The notes under the pieces were generated by a model. It did no database searches, was not told where the DNA came from, and worked only from the letters and a program-made list of their open reading frames with translations. From the IMG/VR virus record IMGVR_UViG_3300046323_000202, positions 1 to 52,826 of that record: 52,826 nt of DNA; one strand, written 5' to 3'. This document shows positions 1 through 9,600 of the stretch, one piece after another. Made by a program: the position numbers and the translations under genes. This DNA comes from a virus. The first letter of the stretch is position 1, and every line of letters begins with the position of its first letter.

Positions 1-339
1 GCCGTTACATCCGCAATTACACGCCACGGTCTTCTGCTGAGTTATACATCAGTCACAACTGGAGCTTATGACGTAGAAACTGGAGCACCAGCGATTACTC
101 GTGTACTGTACTCTCTTTTGATGTATCCAAAGCAAATCATTGCTAACTCCTATAACTACCCTTCACTCGTAGGTAAAGAATCCTCTATGTTCTATCTTAG
201 TGCTGCTGGACTGGCGTTCACTCCTAAGATGAACGATGAGATTATCTATTCAGGGAATACCTACAGAGTTCAGTCCTATCAATCCCACGTAGCAAATGCT
301 AGTACTGTCCTTTACAGGATTATCGCAGTAAGGGGTTAA
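1..339 (+). CDS. Neck / head-tail connector protein, 3' part (truncated by window edge)
   Basis: The frame is open from base 1 to a TAA at 337-339, giving at least 112 residues with no start inside the window, so the gene enters from the left. The C-terminal part resembles small phage head-closure proteins: it is beta-rich, has the segment DEIIYSGNTYRV, and ends in a short strand. It lies directly upstream of an HK97 gp10-like gene, where the head-completion protein normally sits in siphovirus neck operons. Function is inferred mainly from position. The internal ATG at 118 is probably not the true start, because the reading frame upstream of it is uninterrupted and protein-like. Confidence 0.6.
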   Translation, partial: AVTSAITRHGLLLSYTSVTTGAYDVETGAPAITRVLYSLLMYPKQIIANSYNYPSLVGKESSMFYLSAAGLAFTPKMNDEIIYSGNTYRVQSYQSHVANASTVLYRIIAVRG

Positions 340-348
340 GGGGTTAAT

Positions 349-834
349 ATGCTTTCTATTGACGTATCTAAGTTAATACTTGAGTTAAAAGAATACAAAG
401 TAGATGTACAAAGAAGATTAGAGAATATGGTAAGTGGATTCTCTTATGAGTTAGCATTGACTGCTATTGATAACACTCCCCTTGGTGATTCCGAGGCTTA
501 TATCAAGCTCTATAAACGCAGAGAGAAAGCCTACGGGTTACTTCCAGAGGAAGGTCTAGCTAGAGGTGGATGGCAAGTATCTCTTGATGGTTCTTTGGAC
601 TTTCAACAGATATATGGCTCTGGCTCTGGAGATACTGCTGGTGCTGCTGTGAAGATTCATATGATGAACTACAAGCTCGGTGAAGAAGTAATCATCGGTA
701 ATAAAGGGCCGTACATTAAGTACCTAGAGAATGGTAGTTCAACTACTCAAGCTCCTGATGGTATTATGCAGCCAACAATAAATGACATAATGAGCGCACA
801 TAAGATTAGTCTAAACCGATACTACAACGAATAA
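349..834 (+). CDS. HK97 gp10-like neck / tail completion protein
   Basis: This 161-residue protein has an N-terminal amphipathic helix and the C-terminal signature GPYIKYLENGSS followed by APDGIM. That signature is typical of the HK97 gp10 family, which joins the capsid connector to the tail. Length matches the family (about 130-170 residues). It starts 10 bases after the previous stop behind a GGGG-type ribosome site and is followed 9 bases later by the tail terminator gene, the usual order in siphovirus neck operons. The family call is good; the exact position of the protein in the neck is inferred. Confidence 0.8.
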   Translation: MLSIDVSKLILELKEYKVDVQRRLENMVSGFSYELALTAIDNTPLGDSEAYIKLYKRREKAYGLLPEEGLARGGWQVSLDGSLDFQQIYGSGSGDTAGAAVKIHMMNYKLGEEVIIGNKGPYIKYLENGSSTTQAPDGIMQPTINDIMSAHKISLNRYYNE

Positions 835-842
835 GGGGCAAT

Positions 843-1253
843 ATGTCAGAAATACTGAATATAAAGAAAGCAGCAGAACGAAAATTGTCCTTGATTACTC
901 CAACCGTACCTACAGGATATGAAGCGGTTGATTTTAATCCTCCGGTTGATTCAATGTACCAACGGTGTCAATTCAGGATTGACTCTCCTGATGACCCTAG
1001 TTTACCTGTTGGGTTCCACAGAGAACAAGTGCAGATGCAAGTGTTCGTTTGTGATATTAAAGGACACGGTACAGGTTTAGCTCTTGCTCGTAGTGAGTTG
1101 ATCCGTAGTACTTTCAAACGAGGTCTAAGTATGATTGAAGGTAATGCACGGATTCGTGTCTTGACTACACCTCATATTGGTTCAGCATTCATATCAAATG
1201 ATAGGGTGATTGTACCAGTGATGATCGAGTTAACTTGTGACATAGATACATAG
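843..1253 (+). CDS. Tail terminator-like protein
   Basis: A 136-residue protein lying between the gp10-like gene and the tail tube gene, which is the canonical place for the tail terminator. The fold pattern (N-terminal helix, central strands around RCQFRID and QMQVFVCDIKG, C-terminal strand pair ending VPVMIELTCD) fits small tail-terminator or DUF4128-type proteins. These form a hexamer that caps the tail tube and stops its polymerisation. No catalytic motif is expected. The start follows a GGGGCAAT ribosome site. Confidence 0.65.
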   Translation: MSEILNIKKAAERKLSLITPTVPTGYEAVDFNPPVDSMYQRCQFRIDSPDDPSLPVGFHREQVQMQVFVCDIKGHGTGLALARSELIRSTFKRGLSMIEGNARIRVLTTPHIGSAFISNDRVIVPVMIELTCDIDT

Positions 1254-1270
1254 GTTACTGAAAAGAATAC

Positions 1271-1344
1271 AGCCAGTTGGCTACGTATGAATTGCTCTAG
1301 GCAATTATGGCAGCTATGCCTGAATAGCATTATTTGCAAATAAT
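1271..1344 (+). promoter_or_regulatory. Leader with four small hairpins before the tail tube gene
   Basis: The 105-base gap before the tail tube gene holds four consecutive inverted repeats: AGCC/GGCT (1271-1282), ATTGC/GCAAT (1291-1305), GGCA/TGCC (1309-1320) and the perfect 16-base palindrome ATTATTTGCAAATAAT (1329-1344). The last is followed by an AAGGAAAA ribosome site and the ATG at 1359. None has a U-tract, so they are not ordinary terminators. An mRNA-stabilising or processing leader for the most abundant tail transcript is an inference. Confidence 0.45.
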
Positions 1345-1358
1345 TAAGGAAAATATAA

Positions 1359-2576
1359 ATGGCAACAAAAGCAAAAGGCGTAAGTAAATTAGTCGCCTAT
1401 AAGAAAGAAACTACTTTCGGTACAGCAGCCGGTACTTCTGGCGGTAAACTCCTACGTAGGACTACCGCTGATTTTACTAGTAATCGTGAAAGTTATGAAT
1501 CCTCTGAGATTCGTGCTGATCGGCAAGTAGCTGATTTCCGTCTAGGTACTAAAAGTACTGATGGCTCATTGTCTGGTGAATTGTCTCCGGGTTCTTACTC
1601 TGATCTGATTCAATCAGTCCTAGCTAAGGATTTCGCAGTCGGTGGTACAGCCGCTGCTATCAGTGTTACTATTGCAGCTTCTGGTTCGTTCTTCACTTTG
1701 ACTCGTGGTACTGGTTCTTACTTGACTGACAACTTCAAAGTTGGTGAAGTCGTTCGTATGACTGGTGCTGGTTTGAACGTAGCTAACGTAGGTAATAACT
1801 GCCTAGTAGTCGCTGTGTCTGCACTCGTGTTGACTGTACGTGTTATCAGCGAAACTACTCTCATTGCAGAAGGCCCGATTGCTACAGTTACTATTACTGC
1901 TGCTGGTAAAGAGTCTATTGTACCTTTGACTGGTCACACTGATGATTCTTACAGCGTAGAAGAGTTCTACTCTGATATTGCTCAATCAGAACTCCACACT
2001 GGTGTTAAGTTCGGTAACTTCTCAGTCAATGTGCCAGCTACAGGATTGGTTACTACTGACTTTACAGCGATGGGTAAAGGGCTGGCTCTAACAGGTACTA
2101 GTGCTTATTTCGTAGCACCTGCTGCATTGTCCACGACTGGTGTAGTTGCTGCTGTTAATGGTGCAGTTATTATCAACGGTTCAGCTACTACTGCTTGCGT
2201 GACTTCGTTTGATCTGTCAATTGACCGTGAAATGGAAGCATCTCAGTGTATCGGTTCTAACTCCGCAGAGGAAATTTTCACTGGTGTTATTCGTGCTACT
2301 GGTAATCTCTCCATGTATTTCGAAGACGGTGTTGTGCGTAGTCTCTTTGAGAATGAATCACTGGTTACTCTGGTGTTGGCTCTCGCTACAGGCACTGAAA
2401 AAAATGCCGGCGTTATTACATTCACTATCCCTAAAGCAAAGCTTTCCAGCTTCTCTAAGGCAGATGGTTCAATGGGTATTACTGCTACTTCCGCATTCAC
2501 TGCTATGTTGAATGATGTTAGCACTGCTGGTCTGCCATTGACTACTATCCAAGTTGTTGATACCGCTGTAGTTTAA
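1359..2576 (+). CDS. Major tail (tube) protein
   Basis: A 405-residue protein rich in Ala, Gly, Ser and Thr with long beta-strand stretches. The N-terminus has a conserved-looking segment (VAYKKETTFGTAAG), and a ETTDxxSNRESYESSEIRADRQ-like motif appears near residue 40, both typical of phage tail-tube proteins. It lies between the terminator-like gene and the tail chaperone pair, the standard place for the tube protein. A strong transcription terminator follows at 2593, as expected for a high-level structural gene. Polymerised hexamer rings would form the tail lumen. The region around residues 90-190 could be an inserted domain; I do not recognise it. Confidence 0.8.
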   Translation: MATKAKGVSKLVAYKKETTFGTAAGTSGGKLLRRTTADFTSNRESYESSEIRADRQVADFRLGTKSTDGSLSGELSPGSYSDLIQSVLAKDFAVGGTAAAISVTIAASGSFFTLTRGTGSYLTDNFKVGEVVRMTGAGLNVANVGNNCLVVAVSALVLTVRVISETTLIAEGPIATVTITAAGKESIVPLTGHTDDSYSVEEFYSDIAQSELHTGVKFGNFSVNVPATGLVTTDFTAMGKGLALTGTSAYFVAPAALSTTGVVAAVNGAVIINGSATTACVTSFDLSIDREMEASQCIGSNSAEEIFTGVIRATGNLSMYFEDGVVRSLFENESLVTLVLALATGTEKNAGVITFTIPKAKLSSFSKADGSMGITATSAFTAMLNDVSTAGLPLTTIQVVDTAVV

Positions 2577-2592
2577 TAACTAGATGAATAAG

Positions 2593-2625
2593 CCCCGGAT
2601 ATCTTAAGTGATATCTGGGGTTTTC
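2593..2625 (+). terminator. Rho-independent terminator after the tail tube gene
   Basis: An 11-base-pair stem CCCCGGATATC / GATATCTGGGG (one G-U pair) with a small loop is followed directly by TTTTCT. It separates the tail tube gene from the promoter and chaperone genes downstream. Confidence 0.85.
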
Positions 2626-2648
2626 TATTTGAGCCTATCACATTTCAC

Positions 2649-2677
2649 TTGCATATTAATACCCTCAATGCTATAAT
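2649..2677 (+). promoter_or_regulatory. Sigma70-type promoter for tail chaperone and tape measure
   Basis: The -35 box TTGCAT (2649-2654) and perfect -10 box TATAAT (2672-2677) are 17 bases apart, with an extended -10 TGC just upstream. It lies between a terminator and the tail-assembly chaperone gene, so it probably restarts transcription there. Confidence 0.75.
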
Positions 2678-2754
2678 AGATTTTGACGAGATATACATCC
2701 AGTATACCTCAATTTAACCAAGGAATAAAACCCTGAACAATAAAGGAAATAACC

Positions 2755-3156
2755 ATGCTTGACTTAGCAGTAAAGAACCTAGCCGACCAATCCGAAGCAG
2801 GATATGAATTTGAGCTTACTTGGCCTCCAACTGGCGAGAAGACCGGGGCTTTTATTAAAATTCGTGGAGCGCAATCCAAGGTTGCCCGCGCATTCGCCCG
2901 TAAGAAGTACACTGAGTTTCGACAGAAAGAGCAGATGGCTAAACGTAAGGGGCGCGAAGAAGAAATGTCATTGGATGATGCTGAAGATATGGCAATTGAA
3001 ACTGCTATTACTCGGATCATTTCATGGAAAGGTATTACTAATGCAGGAGTGGATGTTCCTTTTAATAAAGAGAATGCAGAACGTATCCTTCGTGAACATT
3101 CATGGATCAGGGAATCTATCGTGGAGGAGAGCGATCAGCTCCTGAACTTTCAGTGA
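2755..3156 (+). CDS. Tail assembly chaperone, short form (gpG-like)
   Basis: A 133-residue acidic, helical protein immediately upstream of the tape measure gene, where siphoviruses encode the short chaperone that coats the tape measure during tail assembly. The start ATG follows AAAGGAAATAACC. The stop at 3154-3156 is overlapped by a second, open frame in the +1 register that has no start codon of its own for 170 bases. The pair therefore looks like the lambda G/GT arrangement, in which a fraction of ribosomes shift frame to make a longer product. Confidence 0.75.
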   Translation: MLDLAVKNLADQSEAGYEFELTWPPTGEKTGAFIKIRGAQSKVARAFARKKYTEFRQKEQMAKRKGREEEMSLDDAEDMAIETAITRIISWKGITNAGVDVPFNKENAERILREHSWIRESIVEESDQLLNFQ

Positions 3157-3538
3157 AGAGGACATTCTAGCTCTTAAAGAATACGCTGAGCAAGAGTTCA
3201 AGTTAAGTGCCCATCAAAAGGATGGGTCTACTTTAAGACAACAGCTAGAAGCAGTCGAACGTATCACTAAGAAGAAACCCAAGGAATTACTTGATCTAGT
3301 AGAGATACCAGATACTATGCGTGAGTACTGGCAGTGGTTCCTTGATTTGAATACTACTAGACCGAGTTCAATGAACGGTATATCTAGCATTCAGTATCTT
3401 GAGATGATGGCTTACTTTACTCTTAATGGCATCTGTGCTGAACCACAAGAGGTGCAGATAATTAAAATGCTTGATGGTGTAGCTATTAGTGCTGCACGCG
3501 AGCAAGAAGAGCAGAATAAGACCAAGAATAAAACGTAA
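3146..3538 (+). CDS. Tail assembly chaperone, frameshift extension (T part of gpGT)
   Basis: Codons continue open from 3146 to a stop at 3536-3538 in the frame +1 to the short chaperone. The first ATG is at 3317, but the 57 codons before it read as normal protein (EEDILALKEYAEQEF and onward) and there is no ribosome site for an independent start near 3146. Translation by frameshift from the upstream gene is therefore the simplest explanation. A shift on TTT at 3148-3150 would give a fused protein of about 260 residues. The T domain is expected to recruit tail tube subunits. Independent translation from 3317 (73 residues) is possible but less likely. Confidence 0.65.
   Translation, partial: TFSEEDILALKEYAEQEFKLSAHQKDGSTLRQQLEAVERITKKKPKELLDLVEIPDTMREYWQWFLDLNTTRPSSMNGISSIQYLEMMAYFTLNGICAEPQEVQIIKMLDGVAISAAREQEEQNKTKNKT
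3148..3156 (+). promoter_or_regulatory. Putative programmed frameshift site in the tail chaperone
   Basis: The zero frame reads AAC TTT CAG TGA. A +1 slip of the Phe tRNA from TTT to TTC at 3148-3151 would let the ribosome continue AGT GAA GAG in the extension frame, just before the stop. The usual lambda-type -1 heptamer (XXXYYYZ) is not present here, and a -1 shift would not enter the open frame. A -2 slip would reach the same frame and cannot be excluded. Confidence 0.5.
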
Positions 3539-3547
3539 TAACTAACT

Positions 3548-3573
3548 TAAGCTCCTTCGGGGGCTTATTTTTT
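3548..3573 (+). terminator. Terminator before the tape measure gene
   Basis: An 8-base-pair stem TAAGCTCC / GGGGCTTA closed by a UUCG tetraloop is followed by TTTTTT. It sits 10 bases after the chaperone extension stop. As the tape measure gene has no clear promoter of its own in the 58 bases that follow, partial read-through is likely. Confidence 0.85.
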
Positions 3574-3631
3574 AATTAAATTCTCTGAGTCTAATTAAGA
3601 AATAATGCAAGAAAAGAAATAAAGGAATAAC

Positions 3632-6600
3632 ATGTCCCTCGACCTAAGCACGATAAAATTTCAAGTTAATACAGACGATTTAGTTGAAGCAGTTAAAAAG
3701 ATTGAGACACTGGGAAAGAGTGTTGAAGGACTAGCTACGTCCCTTGGAAAGTTAGATAAGGCTACTGCTGAAGCTAACAAGGAACAATCTCAAGCTAACC
3801 TTAACAACGCTAAGACTGAAGCAATTAATATCAAGAATGCTAAAACTCTTCGTGATTCAGCAGCAGCAAGTGACGAGCTAACAGACGCAACACGGAAGCG
3901 TCAATCCGTAGAAGAGCGTCAGGCTGCGATTACACGTCTTATGGCCGAAGGTAACTCCAGAGGCCAAGCGTCGATCCTAGCCACCGCTGAAGCCCTTGGT
4001 GAAGCTACTGAGAAGACCAATGAGTATCTTAAAGCTCAACGTGCAATGTCGAGCAACAATCCGTTCGACCGCAGTTTAGGTGCAGCTACTGTATTCGCTA
4101 ACGAGTTAAAGGTAGCCACAGTCGCCAGTGATCTCTACAATAAAGACTTAGGATTTACCAAGAATCAACTTCAAGAGTTGGGGCGTGAGCATGTTCGTCT
4201 GACTGAGCAATTCAAAGTCCAAGGTAAATCCTTGTCTGGACTTGATGCTGAATTCAATAAGATCGTCCAATCCGCCCAGCAAGTAACTCAAGCTGAAAAT
4301 GCAATGGCAGCATCCATGAAAAATGGACAGAAGGCCACAGTTGACGCAGGTAAAGCAAACGCATATATCGAAAGCGAACTCCAGAAAGTACGATTTGCTT
4401 TACAGGCTAATAACGAAGAGTTAAACCGCAGTACAGCTAACTCATTAGTGCGCTTTGAGAACGCCCTGAAGAAATCAGGTTTAACCCTAGATCAACAGAA
4501 GGTTAAAATTGATGAGTACCGTAAGGCTCAAGTAGAACTACAGAAAACTACCTCCGCAAATCAAACTGACTATATTACACGGGCAGTAGGTCCACAAATT
4601 ACGGATATTGTCGTAGGATTATCCACGGGTCAATCACCCCTAACAGTGATGATGCAGCAGGGTGGTCAGCTACGAGATCAGTTCGGTATGATGGGTATTG
4701 CTGCTAAGGATATGGGCGATGTAATGCGCAATGCCATGAAGGGTATGGCTCAGTCCGTTTTTGATACTGGCAAGGCTATCGGTAGTATGCTTGTTGGCGG
4801 TATTTATGATGCTGGTAAAGCTGTAGTTGATTTCGGAATGAATCTGACAAAAATGAATTCATTACTAGAAGGTGGAAAGCGTCTATTGGCAGCACAAGGT
4901 GAAGAGGGATTTAAGTACATTGGTATGCTTAATCGTGCTGGCGCAGTATTAACTGGTGTATTTGCTGTAGGTATTGCTGCTGGCGCATTAGTGGTAGTAG
5001 CTTTGGGTATTGCCTTTGCTCAAGTTACTAAAGCCCAAGATGATTTGACTAAAAGCTTAGTAAGCTCTGGTGCTCAACTTGGATTATCTAATGTAGATGC
5101 AATCGCACTAGCTGAATCATTAAGGGGTGTAGGGTCTACATCTGTTGAAATTCTTGCTGCATTTACACAAATATCAGAGTCTGGTAAGATCAGTCGTGAG
5201 TCTTTAGTTGCTGTTGCTGAGGCTGCATTACTTCTTGAAAATGCTGGTGGTAAAGCCGCATCAAAGACTATAGAGATGTTCACTAAATTAGCTGATAAGC
5301 CAATGGAGACATTATCAGAGTATGCACAGAAAACAGGGTTAGTAGATCAGGCAGAAATGCAAAGGATTGATACTTTAGTTAAGCTCGGACAGGAAATAAC
5401 AGCTACAGAAGAGTCAACTAAGATACTCACTAAAGCAACTGAAAATGAGGCAGCTATCATGGTAGCTAGTCTTAGTGATGTGTCACGCCTGTGGTTAACA
5501 GTCAAGGCTGGTACTAGCGAAGCATGGAGAGCAGTACAGGAGTTTGCTAGTTCCGCTGAAGTAATGAGTGTAGTCAAGGTTGTACTACAGACTGTAGCAG
5601 TATTGGCTACTGAAGTATGGTATGGCATTAAAGGTATTGGAGAATCCCTTGGTGGGCTAGGCGCAATAGCTGCTGCCGTGATGACTGATATTAAGAACTT
5701 AGATACTAACTTTACAGCTTCTAAGGGAATGTTGGGAATGATTGAAGAGCAAGATAAGGCTCGTGCTTCCTCCTATAATGATTCAATTGCTCGCATTATG
5801 CAAGAAGGTAAATACTCCAGAGAAGAGTTAAATAAAACCGCTGCACTTGCTGCTACTGGTCGTAAGGTTACCGCAGATGCTGAAAAAGATCGAGTAGCGC
5901 ACGAACTAGCTATGAAACCTTGGAGAGAGCAAGAGCAAAAGAGTCTAGCTGATAATCTGACTAAACAGGAATTCATTAAGCAAGCCATTGACAAGACTAA
6001 CAAAGCTCTAACAGAGGGTAAGACTTTACGCGCTGAAGAGATTGCTCAGATTACTAAATTGGCCGGTGCTGACTGGGATAAGTCCAACAAACCAAAGAAA
6101 ACTAAGTTAACTGATGAGCAGAAAGAAATAAATAAAGCTCGTGAAGAATATATTGATATTCAAAATAAAGCTATTGGTGTAAATAAGGATTTTAATAACC
6201 AATTAGAACGCCAGAATTTATTATTTACTAAAGGTGAAATCTCCGAAGAGGCTTACATTAAAGTAGTTCAAGATTTAATCAAGACTCAACCTTTCTATAT
6301 CAAAGGCTTAGCGGACGAAGAAAAGGCACAGAACGCTGCTAAAAAAGCGGCTGAAGATCACATGAAATTAGTGGAAGAATTCACTAAGATTAAAGCTAAG
6401 TTTATTGCTACTACATTAACTAATCAAACAGATATTACTAATGAGACTGCTTCATTAAAACTCCGTAATGAATTATTGGGTAAAACTGAAGAAGAACAAA
6501 AGAAGATTAATCTGCAATATAAAGCGCAAGGTGATATTACTAAGATTAATCTTAAGTACGATAAGCAACGTCTTGATTTACAGCAGGAATACTTAAAGTT

Positions 6601-9600
6601 ACAAGCCGATGGTTTTGATGTTGACTATGATACATGGAATGCTCAAATCAATGAGTCAGTAAGACAACAAGGTGAGGAAGCTAAACTAGTATGGGCTGGT
6701 GTAGCAATGAGTGCTGCTGAAAATTTACAAAAAGAATTCGAGGCTATTAAATCAACAATCACTGACACAATTGTCACTGCCCTTTTTGACGGCGGTAAAG
6801 CTGGTAGTAAAAAGCTCAGAGATCAAGTTGTAGCTGCATTCCGTAATAAAATCACAGTTGTAATTGACGCTGTAGTTAACACTGCATTGTCTGGAGGAAT
6901 GAACGCGCTAGGTATAGGTAAAGGCGCTGGCGGTTTAATGTCAGGTGTTGGTACTGCTGCTAATTTGTACAGCATGGGTAGTGCTACTCTTGGTGGTTTA
7001 GCCTCTGGTGCTACAAGTTTAGGCGGCATACTGTCAGCGACTGGAGCGTCTGTTGGAACTGCTGCCACTTACGGTACAGCTATTGGCTCTGCACAGACAG
7101 CAATGTTAGCCGCACAAGAAGCAGGAATGGGTCTTGCTGGTGCAGCTAACGGAATAACTGCTGCGCTCGGAAGTATACCAGTATGGGGGTGGTTAGCTAT
7201 GGGTGGTTTAGCCCTAGCAGGTGCCCTTCAGGGTGGTGAAACACGCTCTGGTGGTCAGTACTCAAGTACAGCTACTACAGGTGCATCATTAGTTTCTGGA
7301 CCTTCTGGTGGAGAAATAAACGGTGCTGTTGCGCGTCAAATGCTTGATATTACCCAAATGGGTATTAACGCTATGTTTAAGGCTGTTGGTTCTACAGCAA
7401 CTATTGCAGCATTTACTGCTGGTTTAGAAAGCTCAGAAGCTGGTAAAGGTTTTGCTTACGCAGGTGGTACTTTATCAACAGGAGCAAAGTTCGGGGACTT
7501 AAACAGTTACATGAATAATCGTGGTAATAAAACACCCGAAGAAGCAATGGCTGCTTACAAGACTGAATTATTGCAGGCTACCCTTGGTGCCCTTAAAGCT
7601 GCAACCGATGTACCTCGGACAATTCAGAATATCATTGGTGATACTGATATTGGTACATTGACTGAATCAGCGGCTACGGCATTAATGAGTCAGATCAGTA
7701 CAATTATTACAGCAGTTGATTCTTTGAAGTCTTCACTTCTTGTACTTCCATTTGAATATCTAAAGAGTCTTAGCTTTGATGCTGCTGCTGGTTTAATTGC
7801 CGCTGCTGGCGGTTTAGAGACATTAAGCAATAACCTTTCTGGTTTCTATGATAACTTCTATACTGAAGCTGAAAAGACAGCTAATCTAACAAAGAACACA
7901 TCTGATGCATTCGCTGCAATGAACATTGAGATGCCCAAGATTGATGAGAATACACGTAATTGGTACAGGTCAGAAGTTGAGCGATTAGGCGCGATGGACT
8001 TGAGCATTGAATCAAACGCTCAAGCCTACGCTTCAGTACTGGGTCTACAAGGCGCTGTAAATACCCTAGCACCTGCGTTTGATTCCGTTGGTACATCTGT
8101 TAGTGATTTGGCAGAAAGCGCTAGACAAGCTGCTGCTACTATGGTTAGCTCTTGGGCTAGTATTATGCAAGCTCGTGGAGTAGCTAGTTCAGATGTCACT
8201 AGGTATACAGCACAAGCTAGTATTGATGCTGCTTTCACTCAGTACAAAACAACTGACAAGGCTGGTATTAAATCCGCAGAACAATTCAGTACTATTACTC
8301 AGGCTGATTTCAAGAACTATACATCAGAACAACAGGTATTAATTGCTACTATTTTGACGGGTTTTAAATCAATCGCTGATTCTAATGTACTAGTTGAAAC
8401 TCAAGTTCAGGACTCTTATACACAAGTTAAACAAGCCTCAGAGAATACAGCCGGAGTTGTAAAGGATGCATTTGAAAGCATCAGAGAGAATCTCAGGGGT
8501 ACTTCAGCATCTTTAGAAGTTGATCTGCTTAATGTTCAAGGTCGTACTGCTGAAGCTAAAGCTGCTCAAGTAGCAATTGATACTGCATCTTTTTCTACTG
8601 ATGAAGCTTCTATGGCTTTGTATAGTTATAACCAATCATTAAAGGATCAAATCAGTCACTTCAGTACATTAAAAGGACTGCAAGAAGAGTACGATAATTT
8701 AACACTTAGTCAAGCTGAGAAAAGAAATAAAGTCCTGAACGCTTTAAATAAGCAAGACCCTACAGGTTCTCTTGGTGGAAAGCAAACTGAAATATGGAAC
8801 AAGCAAGACTCTGAACTGGTCAAGCAATCAGTTTTTGATTTCAATAGAGCAATTCTTGAAGCTTCTGGTAATAGCTCCGGTCTTGAAGCATTTGATAAAG
8901 CGGTAACTGATGCTGCACTTATAGCTAAAGGTTGGACATCTGAACAGATTAAAGCTGTTGATGCTGCTAAAGCTAAGACTACTGCTGATACTAAGACTCT
9001 TGAAGACAATAAAGCGTTAGCTCAAGTCCAGTCCGACTATAACAGAGCTTTATTAGAAGCCCAAGGTAATAGCTCCGGTCTTGAAGCATTTGACAAAGCT
9101 ATTTCTGACGCTGCACTTATAGCTAAAGGTTGGACATCTGAACAGATTAAAGCTGTTGATGCTGCTAAAGCTAAGACTTCCGCTGATGCTAAATCAACTG
9201 AGAATGCCATCACAAGAAATTCATGGAGAGATAAGCTCGATGTTCTAATGGGTGCTCGGACTCAAGAACAAATGGATACTCAAAATGCTCTCGCTGGTGT
9301 AACTGATTTAGCCACGGTTGAATTGATTATGCTTGTACTTGGTCTTGAAAGAACTCAAGCTGCTGCTAAGAAGCTAGCTGAAGAGAATGAAAGAGTAGCT
9401 CAAGTTACTTCAGAATTCAATAGGTCACTTCTTGAAGCGCAAGGTAATACATCAGGTTTAGCTGAATTTGACAAAGCTATTTCTGACGCTGCACTTATAG
9501 CTAAAGGTTGGACTCAGGCCCAAATAGATGCTATTGATACTGCTAGAGCTAAAACCTTAGCTGATACTAAAGCAATTGAAGACAATAAAGCGTTAGCTCA

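Noticed and set aside
2209-2511. Overlapping frames inside the tail tube gene
   Set aside because: Hydrophobic, low-complexity translations of an Ala/Ser/Thr-rich gene with no ribosome sites.
3146-3156. Classical -1 frameshift
   Set aside because: A -1 shift does not enter the extension frame, and no slippery heptamer is present.
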